DNA from: an uncultured Muribaculaceae bacterium
GTDB taxonomy: Bacteria > Bacteroidota > Bacteroidia > Bacteroidales > Muribaculaceae
Direction of reading: 5' to 3'
Assembly (NCBI GenBank): GCA_910587925.1
Contig: CAJUOC010000004.1
Coordinates: 1 to 64,000 of the forward strand
DNA length: 64,000 nucleotides
The position numbers and the translations under genes were made by a program. The notes beneath the pieces were generated by a model. It had not been told where the DNA came from and searched no databases. It saw nothing but the letters and a program-made list of their open reading frames with translations. Positions within the stretch are counted from its first letter, which is position 1; every line of letters begins with the position of its first letter. Below, in pieces: positions 34,622-43,089 of this stretch.

Positions 34622-37351
34622 TTGAAATACACGACTTACAACATCCGCAGACTCCTGACCTTGATTATCACTTTCGCAGCGGTCAATGCGTCTGCGGCCA
34701 CACGCTCCATCACAGGCAGCGACGGACTGGGCGACCTGCTCGTCAATGCCATCTGCAAAGACTACAGCGGCTACATATGGCTCGGCACCGGCTCGACTCT
34801 CGACCGCTTTGACGGCAACACCGTGCGCTCATACTCCATACCCGGCGACGACCCTCTGCTCAAGCGCATCAACTGCATAGCCTCCACCCCCGACGGCACC
34901 GTATACGCAGGCAACCGCAGCGGCCTGCTGCGGCTCGCCCCCGGCGCCGACAGCCCCGAGCATATCCTTGCCACCGAGATTACATTTACCGTCAACGACA
35001 TCTGCGCCGACCCCGGCCGGCGCCTCTACCTGGCCACAGCCCACGGCCTGTATATCTACGACACCGCCGACGGCCGCCTGCGACGCGAGCTGATCCAGTC
35101 AGACATACTCTCCAAGGAAAACGACCTCTCGGCCATCGCCATCGACGCGGCAGGCCGCCTGTGGGTCACCACCGCCACGGCTCTCTACCGCCTCGACCCG
35201 GCCGGGGGTACCACCGAGGCCTTCCGCTTCCCCTTCCCGTCGTCGCACTGCACCGACATAGAGCGCCGCGGCGACCGCCTGTACATCGCCACCCTGGGCT
35301 CGGGAGTGATCACGTTTGACACGGCCACACGCTCGTTTGGCTCCGTGATACACGCCGGCAACGACCTGGCGAGCGATATCGACCTGCGCGGCGACACTCT
35401 GTACATAGCCACCGACGGCGAGGGTGTGTTTACCTGCGACACAGCCTCGGGAGCGGTATCGCAGTGCGCGCGGGCCGGCCGTCTGCGCTCCGGCTCTGTA
35501 TACTCCCTGCTGGCCGACGACCGCGGGCTGCTCTGGGTGGGATACTACCAGGGCGGCGCCGACTACACCCCATATGTCGACGATCTCTTCCATACATACC
35601 GTATGCCCGACGGGCTGTGGAACGAGCCATCGACCGTGACGGTGCGCTCGCTGTGTATCCGCGGCGACGAGCGCCTCATCGGCACCCGCGAGGGACTTTT
35701 CTATATCAACGACCGCACAGGCGTCACCCGCCACTTCAGTGTGCCGCAGATACAGTCCAATCTCATCTTCGCCATACGATGGTGGGCCGGGCGATACTGG
35801 ATAGGCACATACGGCGGCGGCCTCCACGAGCTCGACCCCGCGACGCTCACCGTGGGCGAGAGCGCCCTTGCGCGCGACATACTATCGGGCCGCACCGTCT
35901 TTGCCCTCACCGTCGACCGCCACGGCGACATGTGGGCCGGCACATCGGCCGGGCTGCTGCGGCTCAGCGCCGGCAAAGTCGCCGCCCGCTACACATCTGA
36001 GTCGTCGCCGCTGCCTGCCGGCAATGTCTACGAGGTGTTTTTTGACAGCCGCGACCGCGGATGGATATGCACCGAGAGCGGCATGGCCGTGCTGCGCGAC
36101 GGCAAACTGTCGACCGACGGATTTCCGGCCGGCTTTGTCAACCGCGACAAGATACGCTGTGTGTACGAAGACTCCGACCACCGCCTCTACTTCCTGCCCG
36201 ACCGCGGCCGCATGCTCCGCTCCGACCTCAGCCTCACCGACTTCAGCCGCATGAGCTTCGGTGCCGGCAACGCCACCATGGCCACCTTTGCCGTCGAGGA
36301 TGCCGAGGGCTCGCTGTGGGTCGGCACCGACAAGGGCCTGCTGCGCTACGAGAGCGACTCTCAGATACATATATATAATAAGGCCGACGGACTGCCCGGC
36401 ACCATATTTACCCTCTGCCAGCCGGCCGTCGACAGCCGCGGCGACATATGGCTGGGCAACAGCGACGGCCTGGTGCGCATCGACCGCCGACGCATCGCCG
36501 AGCAGCACCGCCGCCCGGCCTCATTTGCCGTGACCGACGTGGAAATCAACGGCCGCAGCGTGGCCTCGCGCATCAGCGCCGACCGCGCCATCACCCTCGA
36601 TGAGGACGAAAACAATCTCACCGTCTACTTTTCCGACTTCAGCTACGCCGACCCCGCCGACCTGCTGGCCGAGTGCCGCCTCGACGGCTACGACGACGAC
36701 TGGCAACTGATACAGGGCCGCGGCAAAGTCACATACTACGGGCTCGAGCCGGGACGCTATGCCCTGCATCTGCGCTCTCCCGGAGCCGTCGACAGTGGCG
36801 TGGCGCTGGAGATGCGCGTCGACGACCGCGTCAACTGGCTCATGTGGATACTGTTTGCGCTGGCCCTGGTGGCCGCAGGCATAGCCGTGATGCTGTGGCT
36901 CAAGCACCGCCGCAAGAGCGACGAGCTCCGCCGCCACCGCGAGCAGGAGCAGGCCGCCCTCGAGCTCAAGAAACAGAATATGTACAAGACCACCCGCCTC
37001 ACCGCCGAGGAGTGTCAACGCATACGCAAAGCCCTGGAGCGGGTGATGGCCGACCGCCGGCCATTCACCGACCCCAATCTGAAGATTTCGGCGCTGGCCC
37101 AGATGATAGGCGTCACGGCCCACGACATGTCGTACTTTTTCAATCAGTACCTCGAGCGATCGTACTACGACTACATCAACGAGTACCGCGTGGCCGAGTT
37201 CAAGGCCGTCGCCGCCCGGGTCGACACCTCTCGATACACACTCTCGGCGATGGCACAGATGTGCGGCTTCTCGTCGCGGGCGAGCTTCTTCCGCCACTTC
37301 AAGGCAGCCACCGGCATCACTCCGGCCGAGTACCTCAAGCGACAATCGTAG
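34622..37351 (+). CDS. Membrane-spanning propeller sensor fused to AraC DNA-binding domain, no kinase
   Basis: A 909-aa regulator. It starts with TTG and a signal sequence (IRRLLTLIITFAAVNASA). A periplasmic region of about 610 residues shows many two-component-regulator propeller repeats (for example DYSGYIWLGT, DAAGRLWVTT, DRHGDMWAGT, DAEGSLWVGT, DSRGDIWLGN). A Y_Y_Y domain follows (about 635-722), then one transmembrane helix (about 735-757), a charged coiled coil, and a C-terminal AraC-type helix-turn-helix domain (about 795-909, ISALAQMIGVTAHDMSYFFNQ and LSAMAQMCGFSSRASFFRHF). Hybrid two-component systems with this sensor normally have histidine kinase and receiver domains of some 450 residues between membrane and HTH; these are absent. 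It probably senses the oligosaccharide and binds DNA from the membrane. Confidence 0.88.
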   Translation: MKYTTYNIRRLLTLIITFAAVNASAATRSITGSDGLGDLLVNAICKDYSGYIWLGTGSTLDRFDGNTVRSYSIPGDDPLLKRINCIASTPDGTVYAGNRSGLLRLAPGADSPEHILATEITFTVNDICADPGRRLYLATAHGLYIYDTADGRLRRELIQSDILSKENDLSAIAIDAAGRLWVTTATALYRLDPAGGTTEAFRFPFPSSHCTDIERRGDRLYIATLGSGVITFDTATRSFGSVIHAGNDLASDIDLRGDTLYIATDGEGVFTCDTASGAVSQCARAGRLRSGSVYSLLADDRGLLWVGYYQGGADYTPYVDDLFHTYRMPDGLWNEPSTVTVRSLCIRGDERLIGTREGLFYINDRTGVTRHFSVPQIQSNLIFAIRWWAGRYWIGTYGGGLHELDPATLTVGESALARDILSGRTVFALTVDRHGDMWAGTSAGLLRLSAGKVAARYTSESSPLPAGNVYEVFFDSRDRGWICTESGMAVLRDGKLSTDGFPAGFVNRDKIRCVYEDSDHRLYFLPDRGRMLRSDLSLTDFSRMSFGAGNATMATFAVEDAEGSLWVGTDKGLLRYESDSQIHIYNKADGLPGTIFTLCQPAVDSRGDIWLGNSDGLVRIDRRRIAEQHRRPASFAVTDVEINGRSVASRISADRAITLDEDENNLTVYFSDFSYADPADLLAECRLDGYDDDWQLIQGRGKVTYYGLEPGRYALHLRSPGAVDSGVALEMRVDDRVNWLMWILFALALVAAGIAVMLWLKHRRKSDELRRHREQEQAALELKKQNMYKTTRLTAEECQRIRKALERVMADRRPFTDPNLKISALAQMIGVTAHDMSYFFNQYLERSYYDYINEYRVAEFKAVAARVDTSRYTLSAMAQMCGFSSRASFFRHFKAATGITPAEYLKRQS

Positions 37352-37383
37352 TATCAAAAAATTATGATACATCGAGTATCATA
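37351..37383. repeat. Three GTATCA/TGATAC motifs after the regulator gene
   Basis: GTATCA at 37351, TGATAC at 37365 and GTATCA at 37376 form two overlapping inverted repeats; the right pair makes an 8-bp stem (TATGATAC with GTATCATA around ATCGA). It may be an inefficient terminator or a regulator-binding site about 105 bases before the sigma-factor promoter. Confidence 0.45.
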
Positions 37384-37418
37384 TTCTTAAGCAATAGTGA
37401 TTCAGTGCATTATACTCA

Positions 37419-37430
37419 ATAAGTCTAATA
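37419..37430 (+). promoter_or_regulatory. Candidate operator ATAAGTCTAATA (copy 1)
   Basis: The 12-mer differs in one base from ATAAGTCTTATA at 38103-38114 upstream of susC. This copy lies 46 bases before the TTGACA element of the sigma-factor promoter, a fitting position for an activator of the AraC class. Confidence 0.4.
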
Positions 37431-37464
37431 AAATGAAAGGATACATATTACAGGGATGAAAGGG

Positions 37465-37495
37465 TTGACACGCCCTGTTTTGGGATATAATTTTG
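37465..37495 (+). promoter_or_regulatory. Promoter of the ECF sigma factor/PUL
   Basis: A -33 TTG within TTGACA (37465-37470) and a perfect -7 box TAATTTTG (37488-37495), spaced as in Bacteroidetes sigma-ABfr promoters, precede the sigma-factor ATG at 37571 with a leader of about 70 nt. Confidence 0.68.
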
Positions 37496-37570
37496 CATCG
37501 TGACCGACCGCCCCGTCGAGGCGGCTGACCGATACAGACACAAACCTTAAACCGAAACAAAGTGCATACC

Positions 37571-38089
37571 ATGGAAGCCCAGCCGCAGGCCGGCTACAGT
37601 GTCGAGGCGGCATATACCGCCTACCACGACCGCCTGCTCCGCTACATCCAGACCCGAGTAAACAATGAGTGGGACGCCGAGAATCTCGCCCAGGACATAT
37701 GGGTGCGTGTGCTCACATCGGAGCGCGCCCTGCAGGCCGACACCCTGCTGCCCTATCTGTATACCATCGCCCGCAATCTCATCAACGACTACCTGCGCCG
37801 GCTCTACGCCGCCAAGGCCTTGCACGACGAGATGGCATACGACTTCTACGACGATGCCGCCGACGAGAGCATGGAATCGTCAATCTACGCCGGCGAGATA
37901 GCCTGCCTGGAGCAGATGCGGGTCGAGTGCCTGCCCCCGATGCGGCGCACTATATATATAATGAGCAGATACGACGATATGTGTGTGGCCGACATCAGCA
38001 GCGAGCTGAGCCTGTCGGTGCGCACCGTCGAAAACCACCTGCGCCTCGGGCGCAAGGATGTGCGCACATACCTGAGCAGCATCGCCTGA
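37571..38089 (+). CDS. ECF-type RNA polymerase sigma factor
   Basis: A 172-aa sigma-70 family ECF factor. Region 2 is seen as AAYTAYHDRLLRYIQTRV...DAENLAQDIWVRVL and region 4 as LPPMRRTIYIMSRYDDMCVADISSELSLSVRTVENHLRLGRKDV, the helix-turn-helix that reads the -35 element. Such factors in Bacteroidetes usually respond to a SusC-type transporter through a FecR anti-sigma factor. Here no fecR gene follows and the adjacent SusC has no STN signalling domain. ATG at 37571 is preferred over GTG at 37562. susC starts 51 bases downstream. Confidence 0.93.
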   Translation: MEAQPQAGYSVEAAYTAYHDRLLRYIQTRVNNEWDAENLAQDIWVRVLTSERALQADTLLPYLYTIARNLINDYLRRLYAAKALHDEMAYDFYDDAADESMESSIYAGEIACLEQMRVECLPPMRRTIYIMSRYDDMCVADISSELSLSVRTVENHLRLGRKDVRTYLSSIA

Positions 38090-38102
38090 TGACAATTATC
38101 CT

Positions 38103-38114
38103 ATAAGTCTTATA
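38103..38114 (+). promoter_or_regulatory. Candidate operator ATAAGTCTTATA (copy 2)
   Basis: Part of the perfect inverted repeat TATAAGTCTTATA (38102-38114) in the 51-base gap between the sigma gene and susC, and nearly identical to the 12-mer at 37419-37430. It could bind the same regulator or mark the sigma factor's own target promoter. Confidence 0.4.
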
Positions 38115-38140
38115 CCAAATCCAATCATATCATCTAAAAC

Positions 38141-41100
38141 ATGTGTATTAAACTCAGTATGATACCCAGTCGCGGAGTCGTGGCAGCCGGGCTCGTGGCA
38201 GCCTGCCTGCTGGCCGCTCCGCACGAGGTGTATGCCGTGCCCGTGCCGGCCGCGCAAGCCTCGGCCGTATCGGCAGTGACAGGTACTATCGTCGACGCCA
38301 CCGGCGAGCCCCTCATCGGAGCCAGTGTGGTGGTGAAGGGCGGAGAGGCCAACGCCACCACCGACATCGACGGCAACTTCAGTATCCGCGCAGCCCAGGG
38401 CTCCACCCTGCTCATAAGCTACGTGGGATTCAAGACCCGTGAGGTGAAAGTCGACGGCTCCCACCTCGCCATCACGCTTGAGGAAGACTCGCAGCTGCTC
38501 GACGAGGTGGTCGTGGTGGGCTACGGTGTGCAGAAGAAAGCCACCATGACCGGCTCGGTCGCCGTGGTCGACTCCAAAGCCATGGAGGGCAAGGGCAGCC
38601 TTGCCAGCCCGGTGCAGGCCCTGCAGGGTCAGGTACCCGGCGTGATCATCACCCGCAACTCGTCGGCGCCCGGCGATGAGTCGTGGGGCATGAGCCTGCG
38701 CGGCGCCGTGTCGAAAAACGCCGCCGAGCCGCTCGTGATCATCGACGGTGTGGAGTATGAGAGCGTCAATGACCTGCGCCTCATCAACCCCGCCGACATC
38801 GAGAGCATGAACTTCCTCAAAGACGCCGCCGCATCGATCTACGGTGCCAAGGCCGCCGGCGGTGTAGTGCTCGTCACCACCAAGCAGGCCGCCGCAGGCC
38901 GCGTGAAGGTCGACTACAGCGGCTCATACACTTACAAGCATATCGGCCTGCAAGCCAAGGGCCTCGGTCTGCTCGACTGGGCCGACGCCATCCTGGAGGC
39001 GCGCACCAACGACGGCTACCGCCTCGAGAGCGACACCTGGATGCAGTATGCCACCATGGCCAAGACCTACACCAACCAGTGGATTGCCGGCGACCCGCTC
39101 GGCTTTGGCGACGTGCGCGAGATGGTGTTTTTTGACACCGACTGGCAAGACGTGATGTGGGGCGACAGCTGGAGCACACAGCACGAGCTGAGCGTAAGCG
39201 GCGGTACCGACAAAAATACTTTCCGCTTCTCGCTGGGATATATGTACGACGACTCCAACCTCAAGTGGGGCAACAACAACAACCAGCGTATCAACCTGCG
39301 CCTCAACAACTCCATGCAGCTGGCCAAAAACCTGACCCTGCAGAGCGTGATCGGCTACAACCGCCAGGACCAGGTATCGCCCACACAGGTCGGCGCAGCC
39401 CTGCAGACCAACAATGCCCAGCCCGGCTTCCCCACCTCGACCATCGACGGCAAGCCCTTCAGCTGGGGTTCCAACTGGAAGGCACCCAACTGGGTAGCAG
39501 AATTAGGGGGGGATAATAAATTGAAAGTCAACGCTGTAAACATCAGCGAGACACTACGCTACGAAATCATCCCCGGCCTTACCGCCAACGCCGTGCTCGG
39601 CTACAACCACTCCGAGGCCATCCGCGACAAGAAGAGCGAGTCGGCCGACTTCTATCTCTACAACGGCAAGGAGGTCAACTTCACCTTCCCCCTGGCCAAG
39701 GACAATTACTACGAGAAGACCACCTCTGCCACCGACTTCTACTCAGTGCAGGGCTACCTCAACTGGGCGCGCACCTTCAACCGCGTGCACGACCTCAGCC
39801 TCATGGCCGGCGTGCAGTACAACATGAAGCAATACCAGGCCACCGGCGTGAAGACCCTCAACATACAGCCCTCCCTGGACGTGCCCAACGGCATGGGCGA
39901 GACATCGCTCAGCAAGGCCGAGAGCTGGGAAGAGGCCATGATGTCGTGGTATGGCCGCGCCAACTACGCCTTCAACAGCCGCTACATGGTCGAGGGACAG
40001 TTCCGTTACGACGGCAGCTCCAAATTCCAGGCCGCCAACCGCTGGGCCTTCTTCTGGGGCGGCTCGCTGGGCTGGCGCATCACCGAGGAGAGCTTCATGC
40101 AGGCCGCCCGTCCCTGGGTCAACGAGCTCAAGCTGCGCCTCTCTTACGGCAACGTCGGCAACCAGAGCGGCATCGACCGCTACTCGGGTGAGATGCTCTA
40201 TGTATTCCACAGCACGGGCGGCAACCTCATCGGCGGCAGCCTCGTGAGCAACATTGATACCAACGGCAAGCTCGTCAGCACCGACCGCACCTGGGAGCGC
40301 GTGCACAACTACAACGTCGCCCTCGACTTCGGATTTTTCAACTCGCGCCTGACCGGTACCGTCGAAGGCTTCTACAAGTACACCGGCAACATGCTCATCG
40401 ACGTGCTCTACCCCGGCATCCTCGGCGACAAGGCTCCTACGGCCAACGCCGGTAAATTCAAGGCATGGGGCTGGGAAGGCCAGATCAACTGGCGCGACCG
40501 CATCGGCGAGGTGACATACCACGTGGGCGGTACCTTTACCAACGTCGAAAACCGTCTTAAAGACAACGGCGGCTCCGGCGCCATCGGCGCAGGCGTGCGC
40601 TCCGACCAGGAGGGCTATCCCCTCAACTCCGTATGGGGCCTGCGCTACACCGGCAAAATCCAGACAAAGGAGCAGCTTGAGAAGTACGTGGCCCGCTACG
40701 GCAAGACATATGCCGGCGCGCTGGGCGGCGCGCTGAGCGAGGTACGCCTGGGCGACAATATGTTTGAAGACGTCAACAAAGACGGCAAGATCGACGAGCA
40801 AGACCTCGTGTACCTCGGCACCGACGACCCCAAGATACAATTCTCGTTCAATGCCGGCGCAGAGTGGCGCGGCTTCGACATCAGCGTGGTATTCCAGGGC
40901 GCGGCCAAGCGCACCATCTGGCGCACCGAGGGCAACGACCCCGACCCCTGGCGCATCCCCATGAGCGTGACCTGGAAAAACTCGTCTGACATGTTTGTGG
41001 GCAACGTATGGAGCCCCGAGAATCCCGACGGCCGCTACCCCTCGCTCACCAATACCAAAAACATCAACAACTACAATTACCAGTGCTCGTCGTGGTCGGT

Positions 41101-41338
41101 ACAAGACGGCTCCTACCTGCGCCTGAAAAACCTCACCTTCGGCTACACCATCCCCGAGAATATCATGAAGCGCCAGAAAGTGCTCTCCAACGTGCGTGTG
41201 TACGTCACCGGCACCGACCTCTGGGAGTGGAGCCGCATCAACGACAACTGGGACCCCGAGGCATCGCGCAAAATCAGCGACAAGGCCCGCTACCCCTTCC
41301 TGCGCACATGGACTGTGGGCGCCAACGTAACCTTCTAA
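38141..41338 (+). CDS. susC: SusC-family TonB-linked outer-membrane transporter
   Basis: A 1065-aa TonB-dependent importer that pairs with SusD to take glycans into the periplasm. After the signal peptide comes a carboxypeptidase-regulatory-like domain (VTGTIVDATGEPLIGASVVVKGG...YVGFKTREV), the TonB-box segment (LLDEVVVVGYGVQKK), the plug (ALQGQVPGVIIT...IDGVEYESVNDLRLINPADIES) and the barrel up to the aromatic C-terminus (VGANVTF). No STN domain is present at the N-terminus. A seven-G tract with AT-rich codons occurs at 39495-39528. ATG at 38141 or 38159 could be used; both keep the signal peptide. The susC symbol here is a family name. Confidence 0.96.
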   Translation: MCIKLSMIPSRGVVAAGLVAACLLAAPHEVYAVPVPAAQASAVSAVTGTIVDATGEPLIGASVVVKGGEANATTDIDGNFSIRAAQGSTLLISYVGFKTREVKVDGSHLAITLEEDSQLLDEVVVVGYGVQKKATMTGSVAVVDSKAMEGKGSLASPVQALQGQVPGVIITRNSSAPGDESWGMSLRGAVSKNAAEPLVIIDGVEYESVNDLRLINPADIESMNFLKDAAASIYGAKAAGGVVLVTTKQAAAGRVKVDYSGSYTYKHIGLQAKGLGLLDWADAILEARTNDGYRLESDTWMQYATMAKTYTNQWIAGDPLGFGDVREMVFFDTDWQDVMWGDSWSTQHELSVSGGTDKNTFRFSLGYMYDDSNLKWGNNNNQRINLRLNNSMQLAKNLTLQSVIGYNRQDQVSPTQVGAALQTNNAQPGFPTSTIDGKPFSWGSNWKAPNWVAELGGDNKLKVNAVNISETLRYEIIPGLTANAVLGYNHSEAIRDKKSESADFYLYNGKEVNFTFPLAKDNYYEKTTSATDFYSVQGYLNWARTFNRVHDLSLMAGVQYNMKQYQATGVKTLNIQPSLDVPNGMGETSLSKAESWEEAMMSWYGRANYAFNSRYMVEGQFRYDGSSKFQAANRWAFFWGGSLGWRITEESFMQAARPWVNELKLRLSYGNVGNQSGIDRYSGEMLYVFHSTGGNLIGGSLVSNIDTNGKLVSTDRTWERVHNYNVALDFGFFNSRLTGTVEGFYKYTGNMLIDVLYPGILGDKAPTANAGKFKAWGWEGQINWRDRIGEVTYHVGGTFTNVENRLKDNGGSGAIGAGVRSDQEGYPLNSVWGLRYTGKIQTKEQLEKYVARYGKTYAGALGGALSEVRLGDNMFEDVNKDGKIDEQDLVYLGTDDPKIQFSFNAGAEWRGFDISVVFQGAAKRTIWRTEGNDPDPWRIPMSVTWKNSSDMFVGNVWSPENPDGRYPSLTNTKNINNYNYQCSSWSVQDGSYLRLKNLTFGYTIPENIMKRQKVLSNVRVYVTGTDLWEWSRINDNWDPEASRKISDKARYPFLRTWTVGANVTF

Positions 41339-41357
41339 TCCCTACGAATCACTCAAT

Positions 41358-43067
41358 ATGAAAAGCATATACAAACTCCTGGCAATCGGTGCGCTGGCCG
41401 TAAGCGCCACCACCTCGTGCCTCGACCTGTCGCCCAAGGACTCCCTGGCCAGCAGCGACCTGTGGGGACAGCCGGCCGACTTCCAAAACTTCGCCAACAA
41501 GTTTTACGACTGGCTGCCCAACTACGGCATGATCTACGCCGACAACTTCCACTGCGACCGTCACAGCGACTTCCTGCGCGACAAAAACTCGCGCGACGAC
41601 ATCAGCGCCGGCCGCCACACCGTGCCCGAGAGCGACGGCGACTACACCGGCTCATACGACCATATCCGCCGCTGCAACCTGCTCATACAGAACGCCGCCG
41701 GATACGGCGCCCAGGACGACATACGCCAGCCCCTGGGCGAGGCATACTTCTTCCGCGCATACTCCTATATGACGCTGCTCTACAAGTTTGGCGACGCCAT
41801 CATCGTCGACGTCCCCATCGACACCGACGATCCCCGCATGAACGCCAAGCGCGACGACCGTGCCAAAGTGGCCGAGTTTATCATCGAAGACCTCAGGAAG
41901 GCCGCCGGGCTGCTCCTCCCCACCGCCGATGTGGCCGAGGGCCGCGTGGGCAGCGAGGGCGCCTGGGGTATGCTCAGCCGCGTGGCTCTCTTCGAGGGCA
42001 CCTGGCAGATTTACCACAAGGGCAATACCGAGGCAGGCCGCAAATTCTGCTCCGAGGCTGCCGAGGCCGCCAAGAAGGTGATGGACGGCGGTAAATTCCA
42101 GCTCTTCTACAACGCCACCCTGGGCGACGCATCGCAGAAGTACATGTTTATCCTCGAAAACGAGACCTGCAACGGCGCCGGCCTCACCAAGGCCGACAAC
42201 AAGGAGTACATCATCAAGCGCTGCTTTGACCCCGTGCTCAAGCCCGGCAAGCGCAACGTATCCAAGGAGGTATTTTTCAACGCATCGTATGTATCGTCGC
42301 ACCTGGCCGACCTCTACCTGTGCCAGGACGGCCTGCCCATCGACAAGTCGGGCGTATTCAAGGGCCGCGACCGCATGGTGAGCGAGTGGCAAAACCGCGA
42401 CCACCGCATGCGCTACACCCTCTGCCAGCCCGGCGACAACTTCTGGAACAACGAGAAGAGCCGCATCGACTGGAGCGACAGCGACGAGGAGATAGCAGCC
42501 GCCGCACGCCGCAACAACGTGCCCTCCGGCGGCACGGGCTACTACCCCCAGAAGTGGTCGGTCGAGCGCAAGTGTGTCGACGAGACCCAGTCGTTTGACT
42601 GGCCCGTGCTGCGCTACGCCGAGGTGCTCCTCAACTACGCCGAGGCCGTATACGAGCGCGACGGCGGCAAGATCAGCGACGACGACCTCAACATCTCGCT
42701 CAACCTCACCCGCCGGCGCGTCAACAAAGACATGCCCGCTCTGACCAATGCCTTTGCCGCCCAGCACGGCCTCGACATCCGCGAGGAAATCCGCCGCGAG
42801 CGCTCCATCGAGCTCTTCCAGGAGGGCTTCCGCCTCGACGACCTCCGCCGCTGGAAGACCGCCGAGATAGAGATGCCCAAGGATATCACCGGCATCGTAT
42901 GGACCGGCGAGTGGGAGACCAAGTGGGCCAGCCCCGGTCCGCTCGACAAAGACGGCCGCGTACTGGTGGAGGGCAACCGCCAGTTTGAGCAGAAGCACTA
43001 CCTCTTCCCCCTGCCCTCCTCGCAGCTCCAGCTCAACCCCAACCTGGGCCAGAACCCCGGCTGGTAA
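41358..43067 (+). CDS. susD: SusD-family surface glycan-binding lipoprotein
   Basis: A 569-aa outer-membrane lipoprotein forming the lid of the SusC transporter. It has a lipoprotein signal (LLAIGALAVSATTSC, Cys21), the N-terminal SusD-like segment (YDHIRRCNLLIQNA, EAYFFRAYSYMTLLYKFGD) and the C-terminal RagB/SusD motif (IREEIRRERSIELFQEGFRLDDLRRWKTAE), with TPR-like helices between. It lies 19 bases after susC. The ligand cannot be read from sequence; the enzymes downstream suggest a uronate-containing glycan. susD here is a family name. Confidence 0.96.
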   Translation: MKSIYKLLAIGALAVSATTSCLDLSPKDSLASSDLWGQPADFQNFANKFYDWLPNYGMIYADNFHCDRHSDFLRDKNSRDDISAGRHTVPESDGDYTGSYDHIRRCNLLIQNAAGYGAQDDIRQPLGEAYFFRAYSYMTLLYKFGDAIIVDVPIDTDDPRMNAKRDDRAKVAEFIIEDLRKAAGLLLPTADVAEGRVGSEGAWGMLSRVALFEGTWQIYHKGNTEAGRKFCSEAAEAAKKVMDGGKFQLFYNATLGDASQKYMFILENETCNGAGLTKADNKEYIIKRCFDPVLKPGKRNVSKEVFFNASYVSSHLADLYLCQDGLPIDKSGVFKGRDRMVSEWQNRDHRMRYTLCQPGDNFWNNEKSRIDWSDSDEEIAAAARRNNVPSGGTGYYPQKWSVERKCVDETQSFDWPVLRYAEVLLNYAEAVYERDGGKISDDDLNISLNLTRRRVNKDMPALTNAFAAQHGLDIREEIRRERSIELFQEGFRLDDLRRWKTAEIEMPKDITGIVWTGEWETKWASPGPLDKDGRVLVEGNRQFEQKHYLFPLPSSQLQLNPNLGQNPGW

Positions 43068-43089
43068 ACCATCCAGACAAGTATAAGCA

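Noticed and set aside
34622..37351. Full hybrid two-component system with histidine kinase
   Set aside because: The segment between the membrane helix and the AraC domain is only 35-40 residues, too short for kinase and receiver domains, and shows no H-box or ATP-binding motifs.
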